Shown: positions 1-7,348, counted from the stretch's first letter. The stretch: DNA of 64,000 bases from JAZDOK01 sp043798715 (GCA_043798715.1 JAZDOK010000013.1:1-64000), one strand, 5' to 3'. Notes: generated by a model from the sequence alone, not told the origin. Numbers and translations: made by a program.

Positions 1-1269
1 TCGGCCACGGCCACGGGGGGCGGCTCCATCTTCATAGACGAGACGGATGACATCACCCTGAGCAGCGTCTCGGCCGGGGGCGATGTGGAGGTGACCACGC
101 ACTCGGACGGCACGATCACCGTAAATTCAGTTTCCGCCGGAAACACGGTAACCCTGACTGTTCTCTCCGGCACGCGGGCGCCTGGAGTCGGTTCCATTCT
201 GGCGGGGGGAGAGAGCGGATCGAACCTGTCGGCCCTGGCGGCCCATCTGGTTGCGCGCGGCGACATCGGAACTTCCGTGAACGCGCTTCGGACGAACCTG
301 GGGACTCTTGATGCCTCGGCTCCAAACGGCTCCATCTACATCAGCGAGGCGGATTCGCTTCTGGTGAACACCCTTGCCGCGGGCGCGGATGCAAGCGTGG
401 TGAACGCGTCCGGGAACCTGGCGGTAAACACGGTTGCCGCTTCCGGCCGTGCGACGCTTTCGGCTGCGGGCGGGGCCCTTACCGGCGGGGCCGGCACTTC
501 GGCGAACGTGACCTCTTCTTCGGTGGTTTTGGGCTCGCGGGGGGATATCGGAAGCAGCGATAATTATCTGAGGTTATCGGCCGGTTCCCTGGATGCCTCC
601 TGCACCGAGGGCAGTCTTTATGTGAGGAATCTGGCGTCCGGCGCCATGTCACTGGGGGATGTGTCCACCGGGCAGGACGTCAGGATTGAGGGTTCCGGCG
701 ACTTTAGTTTAAGTTCGGTTCGGGCGGGCCGGGATGTATATCTGACATCGAGCGATGGTTCAGTTTTCAGCGCAAATTCCGGTCATACGAATCTTACGAG
801 TGGTCGGGATGCGAAAATAATAGTTGGCGGTGCGGTCGGCCTGAACGGAGTTCCTTTCGGGGTTAACATTCCCGGCGTGCTTTCAATTTCCGCCAGCGGC
901 AGTATCGGCGGTTACTCGGTGGTTATCGTCGGTCCCAACAACCTGGTGCTTCTCAACCAGCCGCCGGGAAAGGTTTCCAATAATTCCCCCGAGAGCGGCG
1001 GCGGCGGGGAGAAGAAAGAAAATCAGGACATCCTTCGGGCCATCTCAAATGCTGATAATCCGTTCATCGCCAACGTCCCGGGATTTTATTCCAGGATGCT
1101 TCTCATGATAGTGACCCCGGATGATGTAAAGCCGACGAAGAGTCCGTTCATGGATGCCGATGCCGGCTCTGAAGATTTTCTGTATGTAACCCCTGTTATG
1201 GAAAGGGAACCGGAAAAAGAACTCGTCGTCCCTCCGGCTTTCTTGCTCAGGGAGGGGGACGACGAGTAG
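1..1269 (+). CDS. Haemagglutinin-like repetitive surface protein, C-terminal part
   Basis: The reading frame is open at the left edge, so the N-terminus and any signal peptide lie outside the window. The visible 422 residues consist of imperfect repeats of roughly 50-70 residues. They follow a pattern like G-S-[IL]-[FY]-[IV] ... L-x-x-V-x-A-G-x-D-V, rich in Ser, Gly, Ala, Thr and Val with almost no Cys. This is typical of the right-handed beta-helix stalks of filamentous-haemagglutinin-type adhesins. The last ~120 residues change character: a G/E/K-rich linker, then a more ordinary Met/Pro/Glu-containing tail. I see no YadA-type or autotransporter barrel before the stop, so secretion by a two-partner route is possible but not shown. 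The specific ligand or function is unknown. Two hairpins lie at the 3' end. Confidence 0.7.
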   Translation, partial: SATATGGGSIFIDETDDITLSSVSAGGDVEVTTHSDGTITVNSVSAGNTVTLTVLSGTRAPGVGSILAGGESGSNLSALAAHLVARGDIGTSVNALRTNLGTLDASAPNGSIYISEADSLLVNTLAAGADASVVNASGNLAVNTVAASGRATLSAAGGALTGGAGTSANVTSSSVVLGSRGDIGSSDNYLRLSAGSLDASCTEGSLYVRNLASGAMSLGDVSTGQDVRIEGSGDFSLSSVRAGRDVYLTSSDGSVFSANSGHTNLTSGRDAKIIVGGAVGLNGVPFGVNIPGVLSISASGSIGGYSVVIVGPNNLVLLNQPPGKVSNNSPESGGGGEKKENQDILRAISNADNPFIANVPGFYSRMLLMIVTPDDVKPTKSPFMDADAGSEDFLYVTPVMEREPEKELVVPPAFLLREGDDE

Positions 1270-1288
1270 AGACACGGCTTGCCGTGTC
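1222..1288 (+). terminator. Two consecutive hairpins at the end of the surface-protein gene
   Basis: The first inverted repeat (arms 1222-1235 and 1251-1266, with a 2-nt bulge) lies within the last codons. The second (1271-1278 and 1281-1288, perfect 8 bp) follows the stop codon. No clear T-tract follows on either strand, so a Rho-independent role is uncertain. mRNA 3'-end stabilisation is an alternative. Confidence 0.35.
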
Positions 1289-1303
1289 CTTGTGGCAAAA
1301 AGA

Positions 1304-1777
1304 TTACTGGCATTTTTGAGTCGGGCAGTTCTTCGGGCTGCACGCCTTGGGGTCGCACTTCACGGAGCAATTCTTTTCAGGGGCTTTAACGGCACCGGTG
1401 GCGCATTTGCAGCTCTTACAGGTGCAGGCTTTCCCGGGGGCGCATTTGCAGTTCTTGCAGACACAGGCTTTCCCGGGGGCGCATTTGCAGTTCTTGCAGA
1501 CGCAGGCTTTTCCCGGAACACACTTGCAGGTGCAGTCCTTGCAGTTGCACGTCTTGGCGGCAGGATCGCATTTACAGGCCTTGCAGGTGCATTTGCACGG
1601 GGCCTTGCATTTGCAGGCCTGACCGGGGACGCACTTGCAGGTGCTGGTTTGGCTTGAGCTGACGGCGGGCTTGGCGTTCGGAGCCTTGGTGGGATTCTCC
1701 GCCAGCGCAAAACCGAATGAACTCAAAAGAAATACGGCGATGAGGAATGCCATAAGAGGGCTCAGGAGCTTCTTCAT
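1304..1777 (-). CDS. Secreted cysteine-rich, metallothionein-like repeat protein
   Basis: The 157-residue product starts with a clear Sec signal (MKK, about 20 hydrophobic residues, A-L-A cleavage site near residue 26) and a short Pro/Ser/Thr/Ala linker. The remainder holds 31 cysteines, mostly in C-K-C and C-x-C pairs, with lysine as the main spacer. A 13-residue unit, P-G-K-A-C-V-C-K-N-C-K-C-A, repeats almost exactly two to three times and gives a 39-nt DNA repeat around 1396-1520. The layout recalls metallothioneins, but those are cytosolic and this one is exported. Metal binding outside the membrane is an inference from composition. A strong Shine-Dalgarno (GAGGAGGTGA) precedes the ATG. 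It is transcribed divergently from a sulfur-transfer operon, which may be meaningful. No named family recognised. Confidence 0.75.
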   Translation of the reverse strand: MKKLLSPLMAFLIAVFLLSSFGFALAENPTKAPNAKPAVSSSQTSTCKCVPGQACKCKAPCKCTCKACKCDPAAKTCNCKDCTCKCVPGKACVCKNCKCAPGKACVCKNCKCAPGKACTCKSCKCATGAVKAPEKNCSVKCDPKACSPKNCPTQKCQ

Positions 1778-1828
1778 AATTCACCTCCTCTCATAAAGAG
1801 ATGCGGGGGATATTCGCTGCCCCCATCT

Positions 1829-1855
1829 TCATTCCTCCATGCCGGTGAGGAATGA
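1829..1855. promoter_or_regulatory. Inverted repeat in divergent intergenic region, possible operator
   Basis: A perfect 9-bp inverted repeat (arms TCATTCCTC and GAGGAATGA, 9-nt spacer) lies between the divergent cysteine-rich protein gene and the sulfur-transfer operon. Its symmetry and position fit a dimeric regulator site controlling both directions. No regulator gene is adjacent, so this is only a candidate. Confidence 0.35.
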
Positions 1856-1932
1856 TCTCCTTCTTTTTGAAGGGAAGTGTCAGGTGATTACGAATTTATT
1901 AAATACGATCAAGTTTTTTGGAGGCGACTCTC

Positions 1933-3180
1933 ATGCGAAACGTTTACCTGGATAACCAGTCTGCCACCCGGATGGATGAGAGGGTCCTGGAGGAAATGCT
2001 CCCCTTTCTCAGGGAGTTTTACGGCAATCCGCAGAACCTTCATTCCCTGGGGGGGCGGTCTAAAGAGGCGCTGGAGAAGGCGCGGGGGCAGGTTGCAGCC
2101 CTCATCGGGGCCGGCGAAAACGAGATCTACTTCACCTCCTGTGGATCCGAGTCGAACAATCTGGCGATAAAGGGAGTGGCGGAGGCCTACAAGCAGAAGG
2201 GTCGGCACCTGGTCTTATCGGGCATCGAACATTTTTCCGTTCTCAATGCCGCCCGCCGCCTGGAGCAGGCGGGATTCCGGACCACCCTGGTTCCCGTGGA
2301 CCGGCAGGGCCTGATCTCCCCCGGGGAGGTGGAGAAGGCGCTCACCGACGAGACGATCCTGGTCTCCATCCAGCATGCCAATCCGGAAATCGGCACCATC
2401 CAGCCGCTCGAAGAGATTGCCGGGGTCGTCCGGAAGCGGGGGGTACTCTTCCACACGGATGCCGTCTGCACCGCCGGGACCCTTCCCGTGGACGTTAAAC
2501 GTCTGGGGGTGGACCTTCTGACCCTTGCTCCCCTTCAATTCTATGGTCCCAGGGGCACGGCGGCCCTCTACCTAAGGAAAGGCGTCCGGGTGATTCCCCA
2601 GATTGACGGCGGCATCCAGGAAGACGGGCGGCGCGCCGGCACGGAGAACCTGCCCGGCATCGTCGGCATGGGAAAAGCCTGCGAGATCGCGCAGAAAGAG
2701 ATGGGCGAGAACGCCCGGAAGATGCTTCCCCTGCGGGACAGGCTGGTTTCGGAACTACCCCGGAGGATCGAGCACCTTTATCTCAATGGTCATCCGGAAA
2801 GGCGCCTGCCGGGAAACGTAAATTTTTCCGTCGAGTTCGTGGAAGGGGAGGGTATGCTCCTGCTGCTGGACATGCTGGGAATCGCTGTTACCAGCGGCTC
2901 GGCCTGCACTTCCCGGGCTCTCAAGGCCTCCCACGTCATCTCCGCCATCGGGGTGGACGCCGCGGTGGCCCAGGGCTCGGTGCTGATGAGCCTCTCGCGG
3001 GAGACGTCCGCTGAGGACATTGATTACGTCCTGGACCAATTTCCCCCGATCGTGAAGAAGCTGAGGGACATGTCCCCCCTCTACGCCTACTTTTTAAAGA
3101 CGGGAAAGCGTCAGGAGGCCGGCCCGGGCACGGACTACGAGCACCACCACGATCACGGCGAGGACGCAAAAGAGGAGTGA
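1933..3180 (+). CDS. Cysteine desulfurase-like protein lacking the PLP lysine
   Basis: This is a 415-residue fold-type I aminotransferase homologue of the NifS/IscS family. The N-terminal V-Y-L-D-N-Q-S-A-T, the E-S-N-N motif and the catalytic-cysteine loop S-G-S-A-C-T-S are all present. The segment that normally reads S-x-H-K-x-Y-G-P-K-G is here A-P-L-Q-F-Y-G-P-R-G, so the lysine that binds pyridoxal phosphate is Gln (codon caa). H-x-N-N-E has become H-A-N-P-E, and the PLP-contacting Gln after T-D-A is Cys. Normal desulfurase chemistry is therefore doubtful; a sulfur-carrying or scaffold role is possible. The C-terminus carries a His-rich tail (E-H-H-H-D-H). I start at ATG 1933, preceded by GGAGG at good spacing, rather than the upstream TTG. 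A DsrE2-like gene and tusA follow closely. Confidence 0.8.
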   Translation: MRNVYLDNQSATRMDERVLEEMLPFLREFYGNPQNLHSLGGRSKEALEKARGQVAALIGAGENEIYFTSCGSESNNLAIKGVAEAYKQKGRHLVLSGIEHFSVLNAARRLEQAGFRTTLVPVDRQGLISPGEVEKALTDETILVSIQHANPEIGTIQPLEEIAGVVRKRGVLFHTDAVCTAGTLPVDVKRLGVDLLTLAPLQFYGPRGTAALYLRKGVRVIPQIDGGIQEDGRRAGTENLPGIVGMGKACEIAQKEMGENARKMLPLRDRLVSELPRRIEHLYLNGHPERRLPGNVNFSVEFVEGEGMLLLLDMLGIAVTSGSACTSRALKASHVISAIGVDAAVAQGSVLMSLSRETSAEDIDYVLDQFPPIVKKLRDMSPLYAYFLKTGKRQEAGPGTDYEHHHDHGEDAKEE

Positions 3181-3184
3181 AAAA

Positions 3185-3655
3185 ATGAAAGACAAGATGA
3201 CGATCATCCTCTTCTCGGGAGACCTCGACAAGGCCATCGCCGCCTTCACCCTGGCCACTACGGCCGCGGCCGGCGACATGGACGTCACCATCTTCTTTAC
3301 CTTCTGGGGGCTCAATATACTTAAGAAATCCCGGTATACATTTTCGAAGAAACAGAACTTTCTTCAGAAGATGTTCAACTTCATGAGCACCTCGTCGCTG
3401 CCGATCACCCGCCTCAACTTCTTCGGGCTCGGCCCCTGGATGATGAGAAAACTCATGAAAAAATCGCGCAGGGCCTCTCTGGAGGATCTCATGGCCCTGG
3501 CGCAGCAACTCAAAGTGAAGTATATTGCCTGCACGACGAGCTGCGGGATCCTGGGGCTTTCCCGGGAAAGCCTCCTGGATGAGGTGGGCGAATTTGCCGG
3601 GGCCGCCAGTTACCTGGCCGAGGCCCGGGAGGCCCGCATCAATCTTTTTATCTGA
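3185..3655 (+). CDS. DsrE/DsrF-like (DsrE2-type) sulfur-carrier protein
   Basis: The 156-residue protein matches the DsrE/DsrF/DrsH-like family. It opens with a beta-strand M-T-I-I-L-F-S-G-D and a helix rich in Ala and Thr. A Phe-rich segment I-F-F-T-F-W-G-L follows, then a lysine- and methionine-rich middle. The conserved cysteine region A-C-T-T-S-C-G-I-L-G lies near residues 117-126. DsrE2-type proteins carry persulfide sulfur and usually neighbour TusA, as here. The gene begins 4 nt after the desulfurase-like gene and ends 3 nt before tusA, so the three are almost certainly co-transcribed. No dsrAB, hdr or rhodanese gene is visible nearby, so the final acceptor of the sulfur is unknown. 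Confidence 0.8.
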   Translation: MKDKMTIILFSGDLDKAIAAFTLATTAAAGDMDVTIFFTFWGLNILKKSRYTFSKKQNFLQKMFNFMSTSSLPITRLNFFGLGPWMMRKLMKKSRRASLEDLMALAQQLKVKYIACTTSCGILGLSRESLLDEVGEFAGAASYLAEAREARINLFI

Positions 3656-3658
3656 GGT

Positions 3659-3892
3659 ATGACGATGAAAGCGGATCGAACACTTGACTGCATCGGACTC
3701 TTCTGTCCCATGCCCATCGTCAAGACACGGATCGAGATGGACAATATGAATCCAGGGGAAGTCCTGGAAATCCTGGCGGACGACCCCGGCTTCGAGAATG
3801 ACCTTCCGGCCTGGTGCAAGATGTCCGGGGCGAAGTTCCTGGGGATCGAGAAGGAAGGGAACGTACTCAAGGGCTACGTGATGAAATCCTGA
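3659..3892 (+). CDS. tusA: TusA-family sulfur carrier
   Basis: This is a 77-residue protein with the canonical TusA/SirA motif C-P-M-P near residue 17, in the order D-C-I-G-L-F-C-P-M-P followed by an amphipathic helix. A second strand-rich half contains the conserved pattern E-I-L-A-D-D-P. TusA proteins hold a persulfide on the first Cys of C-P-x-P and relay sulfur from a cysteine desulfurase to later carriers. It lies 3 nt downstream of the DsrE2-like gene. Its partner desulfurase in this operon looks inactive, so sulfur may come from elsewhere, for example the intact desulfurase ~18 kb away. Confidence 0.88.
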   Translation: MTMKADRTLDCIGLFCPMPIVKTRIEMDNMNPGEVLEILADDPGFENDLPAWCKMSGAKFLGIEKEGNVLKGYVMKS

Positions 3893-3894
3893 AG

Positions 3895-4452
3895 ATGCCA
3901 TCCAATGTTGAAATCAAAGCTAAGGTTCTGGATCCGGAACGGCTGAGAACCGAGGCGGCGCGTATCTCCACCGTCCCCGGTCGGATTATAAACCAGGAAG
4001 ACGTCTTCTTTCGTTCCGGGAGCGGCAGACTCAAGCTCCGCATTTTTTCCGACGATTCCGGAGAGCTTATTTATTACGAGAGGCCCGACACCAAGGGAAT
4101 AAAACAGTCGAATTACCAGATTCATATAACCGCCAGGCCCCGGGAATTAAGGAGGGTGCTGGCGGATGCTATTGGCGAAACAGTGACGGTAAAAAAGAAA
4201 AGACAGCTGTTTATGGCGGGACAGACCAGGATCCACATAGACGAGGTCGAAGGCCTGGGCACCTACATGGAATTGGAAGTGGTACTTGAGCCTGGTCAGA
4301 CTTTCGAAGAAGGCTCCCGGATAGCAGACGATCTGATGAGAAAATTGGGAGTAAAGGAGTCTGAACTGGTGCCGTGCGCCTACTGTGACCTGATAATGAT
4401 GAAGGCCGAACGAGCTTCTTCACCGGATGCGGCGGAATCGGCGTCCCAATGA
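3895..4452 (+). CDS. CYTH-domain protein (class IV adenylate cyclase / triphosphatase-like)
   Basis: The product has 185 residues. The N-terminal E-I-K-A-K-V corresponds to the metal-binding E-x-E/K-x-K signature of CYTH enzymes. Further along come R-L-K-L-R, Y-Y-E-R-P, K-K-R-Q-L-F and the acidic I-H-I-D-E-V and E-L-E-V strands that line the triphosphate tunnel. CYTH enzymes hydrolyse or cyclise triphosphates (ATP to cAMP, thiamine triphosphate, polyphosphate); the substrate cannot be assigned here. The chosen ATG is 2 nt after the tusA stop. A longer frame opens upstream but would overlap tusA heavily. Co-transcription with the sulfur genes is likely, although the functional link is unclear. 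Confidence 0.75.
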   Translation: MPSNVEIKAKVLDPERLRTEAARISTVPGRIINQEDVFFRSGSGRLKLRIFSDDSGELIYYERPDTKGIKQSNYQIHITARPRELRRVLADAIGETVTVKKKRQLFMAGQTRIHIDEVEGLGTYMELEVVLEPGQTFEEGSRIADDLMRKLGVKESELVPCAYCDLIMMKAERASSPDAAESASQ

Positions 4453-4477
4453 GCGCGGATAACGAAAGCGAGGCAAA

Positions 4478-4954
4478 ATGACAAAGAAAAAGCTTGCAAT
4501 GATGATGGAGTGGCTCCGGCCCGCCGGCATAGGGCTTGCCATTTTTTTCGCCTACTTCCTGGGCGATGACGCGATATCACAATTTCATATTCTGGGGCCG
4601 TTCGTGGTAATGTTCATGTCCGGTACAGTGGCCTTTGAGTCCCTGATATTGGGCGAAGCGGCCTCCGAGAAGATCGGCTATGCCCCCAATCGTGCTTATC
4701 AAATTCAATCGGGCCTGGCCAACGCGGCCACGGCCGTCACGGCTTTGCTTGTCTATGTGCTTGACTGGGGGCGGCATGCGGATGCCACCATAGTCGCCGC
4801 AATGTTGCTGTTCTTTACTTTCTCGGCTGCAAATCACGTCGTCACGGCCATCAGGGATAAGAACATGAAGCCCGTCAACTTGATGCGGCCGATTGTGACA
4901 TTGATACTGTTGGGCGCACTGCTGCCCCCGATGATCAAAGCGTTGAGCCAGTGA
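4478..4954 (+). CDS. Small polytopic membrane protein
   Basis: The 158-residue protein has about four hydrophobic segments (near residues 13-30, 38-58, 82-112 and 135-154). Conserved-looking polar motifs are F-E-S-L-I-L-G-E-A-A-S and Y-Q-I-Q-S-G-L-A-N-A. The overall look resembles a widespread family of uncharacterised four-helix membrane proteins (DUF6790-like, from memory and not verified). No transporter or enzyme motif is evident. The gene lies 25 nt downstream of the CYTH gene and may be the end of that operon. Confidence 0.6.
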   Translation: MTKKKLAMMMEWLRPAGIGLAIFFAYFLGDDAISQFHILGPFVVMFMSGTVAFESLILGEAASEKIGYAPNRAYQIQSGLANAATAVTALLVYVLDWGRHADATIVAAMLLFFTFSAANHVVTAIRDKNMKPVNLMRPIVTLILLGALLPPMIKALSQ

Positions 4955-5041
4955 GCGTTGGCCTCTCAGTCGTATTTTAGTAGTTTTCAGTGTGTCCTGC
5001 CAACCGGGGCAGGAAATTATAACATCCAGGAGGGTGACATT

Positions 5042-6517
5042 ATGACGGATGCAGACGACAGGCAACACCGCTCTATCCTGCAAAGAATCGCCCGTCGGGC
5101 GATGCTTGAAAAAGGACTTTCCCCGGATTTTTCGCTTCAGGCGCTCGCCGAGCTCGACCAAATCCACGGGCCGGCGACGCGAACCGGGGAATCTACGCGG
5201 GATCTCAGGAACCTTCTCTGGTGCTCCATCGACAACGATGATTCGCGTGATCTGGACCAGCTTACCGTTGCCGAAACCATGCCCGAAGGGGCCGCAAAAG
5301 TCCTGGTCGCCATTGCCGACGTTGACGCTCTCGTCAGGAAGCGTTCGGCGCTTGACGATCATGCGAGGCAAAACACCACCTCGGTTTACACCTTTGCCGA
5401 GACGTTTCCGATGCTGCCCGAGAAACTCTCCACGGATCTTACCTCTCTTAACTATGAATCAGACCGCCTGGCCATCGTCATTGAAATGATTCTCGCCGGG
5501 GATGGTTCGCTTCAGAGTTCGGACCTTTATGGGGCGACGGTGCATAATCATGCAAAGCTTGCCTACAACAGCGTTGCCGCCTGGCTGGAGGGCAGCGGGC
5601 CGATGCCGCCGGGGATCGGCACGGTCAGCGGTCTTAACGAGAATCTTCGGCTCCAGGACCGCGTGGCCCGGAAACTGAAAGCGCTTCGGCACCTTAACGG
5701 GGCGCTTGGTCTCGAAACAATAGAAGCGCGTCCGGTATTTGACGGCGATACGCTTAAGGACCTGGAAGCCGAAAAAAGGAACAGGGCCAAAGATATTATT
5801 GAGGACTTCATGATCGCCGCCAACGGCGTTGCCGCGCGATACCTCGCTTCCAAAAATTTTCCGTCGCTCAGGCGCGTAGTCCGCGTACCCAAACGCTGGG
5901 ACCGGATCATCGAACTTGCTGGAGAGCGGGGTTCAACGCTGCCCAAAGAGCCCGACTCAAAGGCCCTGGAGCAATTCCTGGTATCGGCGAAAGCCGCCGA
6001 TCCTATCCGCTTTCCCGATCTCTCTTTCAGCGTCGTCAAACTCATGGGCCCGGGTGAATATGTCGTACAGCTTCCGGGCGGCAGTGCCGCCGGGCACTTC
6101 GGTCTTGCGGTCAGGGACTATGCTCACTCCACCGCTCCGAACCGCCGATATCCCGATCTGATTACACAGCGGTTGCTGAAAGCAGCAGTGGCGGGACGTT
6201 CCCTGCCCTACGAGTCCGACGAATTGGAAGCGCTTGCAAAGCACTGCACCGAAGTGGAAAACGCAGTAAAAAAAGTTGAACGGCAGGTCGAAAAATCCGC
6301 AGCGGCAATACTGCTGGAATCAAGAATCGGGGATGAGTTCGATGCCATCGTCACCGGCGCATCCGACAAAGGCACGTGGGTCCGTATTATGCAACCGCCC
6401 GTTGAAGGAAGACTGGAGAGCGGTTTTGAAGGAATGGATGTCGGACACGCCCTCCGCGTGAAACTGGTCAGCACGGATGTGGAGCGCGGATTTATAGACT
6501 TTAAGAGAGTGATGTAA
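5042..6517 (+). CDS. RNB-domain 3'-5' exoribonuclease (RNase II-like)
   Basis: The start ATG 5042 has an excellent ribosome-binding site (AGGAGGGTG); the frame opens further upstream without one. The 491-residue product has an RNB catalytic domain from about residue 50. The metal-binding cluster reads S-I-D-N-D-D-S-R-D-L-D-Q. By alignment with E. coli RNase II, three of the four aspartates (D201, D207, D209) are kept, while the D210 position is Gln. The R-R-Y-P-D-L motif, preceded by H-S-T-A-P-N, anchors the C-terminal half of RNB. A short S1-like domain (D-K-G-T-W-V-R-I) closes the protein. N-terminal cold-shock domains are missing, so it is shorter than RNase R. I expect degradation of single-stranded RNA in the cytoplasm. 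A second, different RNB protein is encoded at 32906-34879. Confidence 0.85.
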   Translation: MTDADDRQHRSILQRIARRAMLEKGLSPDFSLQALAELDQIHGPATRTGESTRDLRNLLWCSIDNDDSRDLDQLTVAETMPEGAAKVLVAIADVDALVRKRSALDDHARQNTTSVYTFAETFPMLPEKLSTDLTSLNYESDRLAIVIEMILAGDGSLQSSDLYGATVHNHAKLAYNSVAAWLEGSGPMPPGIGTVSGLNENLRLQDRVARKLKALRHLNGALGLETIEARPVFDGDTLKDLEAEKRNRAKDIIEDFMIAANGVAARYLASKNFPSLRRVVRVPKRWDRIIELAGERGSTLPKEPDSKALEQFLVSAKAADPIRFPDLSFSVVKLMGPGEYVVQLPGGSAAGHFGLAVRDYAHSTAPNRRYPDLITQRLLKAAVAGRSLPYESDELEALAKHCTEVENAVKKVERQVEKSAAAILLESRIGDEFDAIVTGASDKGTWVRIMQPPVEGRLESGFEGMDVGHALRVKLVSTDVERGFIDFKRVM

Positions 6518-6544
6518 GGAGAAGCAGTTTCACTCAGGGAGTAA

Positions 6545-6574
6545 GAGGTTGAAGAAATCAGTAAGGCCGCCTGA
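6545..6574 (+). pseudogene. Remnant of an antitoxin gene 3' end
   Basis: The last ten codons, in frame to a stop, read E-V-E-E-I-S-K-A-A-stop. They match the antitoxin ending at 7901, which reads E-A-E-E-I-R-K-A-A-stop, and the next 11 bases (caaatcactct versus caaatcactcc) are also nearly shared. Upstream similarity fades after about 25 more bases and the frame is broken. This looks like the scar of a second copy of the downstream toxin-antitoxin module. Confidence 0.6.
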
Positions 6575-6651
6575 CAAATCACTCTGGGACCTGGTGCCTT
6601 AACCCTGGTCAGGAGGCCCGTTGCCTTATCCGACTGCAAATGGTATTATTG

Positions 6652-6660
6652 TGGTATAAT
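6652..6660 (+). promoter_or_regulatory. Extended -10 promoter for the Uma2 gene
   Basis: TGGTATAAT is a perfect -10 hexamer with the extended TGn motif, 26 bases before the ATG at 6687. It sits inside an ATTAT/ATAAT inverted repeat. No good -35 hexamer is visible, as expected for an extended -10 promoter. Confidence 0.5.
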
Positions 6661-6686
6661 AAAAGGGGCCAAAGGGGGTAAAGAGG

Positions 6687-7271
6687 ATGAGCCTTCCACT
6701 TCCGAAAAGGGATCAAAAATTCACTTATGGGGATTACCTCGCATGGCCGGATGAAGAGCGCTGGGAATTGATTGAAGGTATCGCTTACAATATGACCCCG
6801 GCGCCGGTAAGGTGCCATCAGAAGATTCTGATGGCCTTATCGGCTGCTTTCTACAATTATCTTGAAGATAAAAAGTGTGAAGTCTATGTAGCCCCCTTTG
6901 ATGTGCGACTGCCGGCCGGGGATGAAGCTGACGAAGAAATAGAAACCGTGGTGCAGCCGGATCTGGTCGTCATTTGTGATCCTGAAAAGCTGGATGAGAG
7001 AGGCTGTAAGGGCGCCCCGGATCTGGTGGCGGAAATTCTCTCCCCCAATACTTCCCGGAAAGACCAGATAGAAAAATTTTCGCTCTATGAACGAGTCGGG
7101 GTCAAAGAGTATTGGGTGGTTCATCCCACGGATAAAATTCTCATGGTATTCAAGCTGGATGAAAAAATCCGATACGGCCGGCCGGATGTATATTCCGAAG
7201 AAGATTCCGTCCCGGTCGGTCTTTTCTCAGACGATCTTGTCATTGATCTTAAAACCGTTTTCAAGGCATAG
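6687..7271 (+). CDS. Uma2-family (DUF820) predicted nuclease
   Basis: The 194-residue protein shows the family order: an N-terminal Y-L-A-W-P-D-E-E-R-W-E-L-I-E-G, then a strand P-D-L-V-V-I-C. The PD-(D/E)xK-like core follows as P-D-L-V-A-E-I-L-S-P-N-T-S-R-x-D, and then the helix K-x-x-x-Y-E-R-V-G-V-K-E-Y-W-V-V. Uma2 proteins are restriction-endonuclease-fold proteins of unknown biological role, often multiplied in environmental bacteria. It is preceded by a clear promoter, followed by a toxin-antitoxin pair, and flanked upstream by a decayed antitoxin fragment. The patch 6.5-8.1 kb is therefore probably accessory. Confidence 0.85.
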   Translation: MSLPLPKRDQKFTYGDYLAWPDEERWELIEGIAYNMTPAPVRCHQKILMALSAAFYNYLEDKKCEVYVAPFDVRLPAGDEADEEIETVVQPDLVVICDPEKLDERGCKGAPDLVAEILSPNTSRKDQIEKFSLYERVGVKEYWVVHPTDKILMVFKLDEKIRYGRPDVYSEEDSVPVGLFSDDLVIDLKTVFKA

Positions 7272-7310
7272 GATTCATCCTGAAATTGCAGGCCGGGAGA
7301 CCTCGTTCGC

Positions 7311-7348
7311 TTGACTTATTAAATTTAATATGTTATTATAAGTAATAA
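7311..7348 (+). promoter_or_regulatory. Toxin-antitoxin promoter with overlapping palindromes
   Basis: TTGACT (7311-7316), a 17-bp spacer and TATTAT (7334-7339) make a near-consensus sigma-70 promoter. The spacer contains a perfect 14-bp palindrome, TATTAAATTTAATA (7317-7330). A second inverted repeat, TTATTA-taag-TAATAA, covers 7333-7348. The expected transcription start falls within a few bases of the toxin ATG, so the message should be nearly leaderless. The palindromes are good candidates for autorepression by the antitoxin. Confidence 0.65.

Noticed and set aside
1396..1520. CRISPR-like repeat array
   Set aside because: The 39-nt periodicity is coding sequence for a C-K-C repeat, without unique spacers; no cas genes are present.
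1292..1657. Open frames opposite the cysteine-rich gene
   Set aside because: They arise from the repeat and lack signals; the minus-strand frame has a signal peptide and strong ribosome-binding site.
2936..3901. 321-codon open frame on the minus strand
   Set aside because: It is antisense to the desulfurase-like, DsrE2-like and tusA genes, which all have family motifs and good start sites; its translation is Arg/Gly/Pro-rich without motifs.
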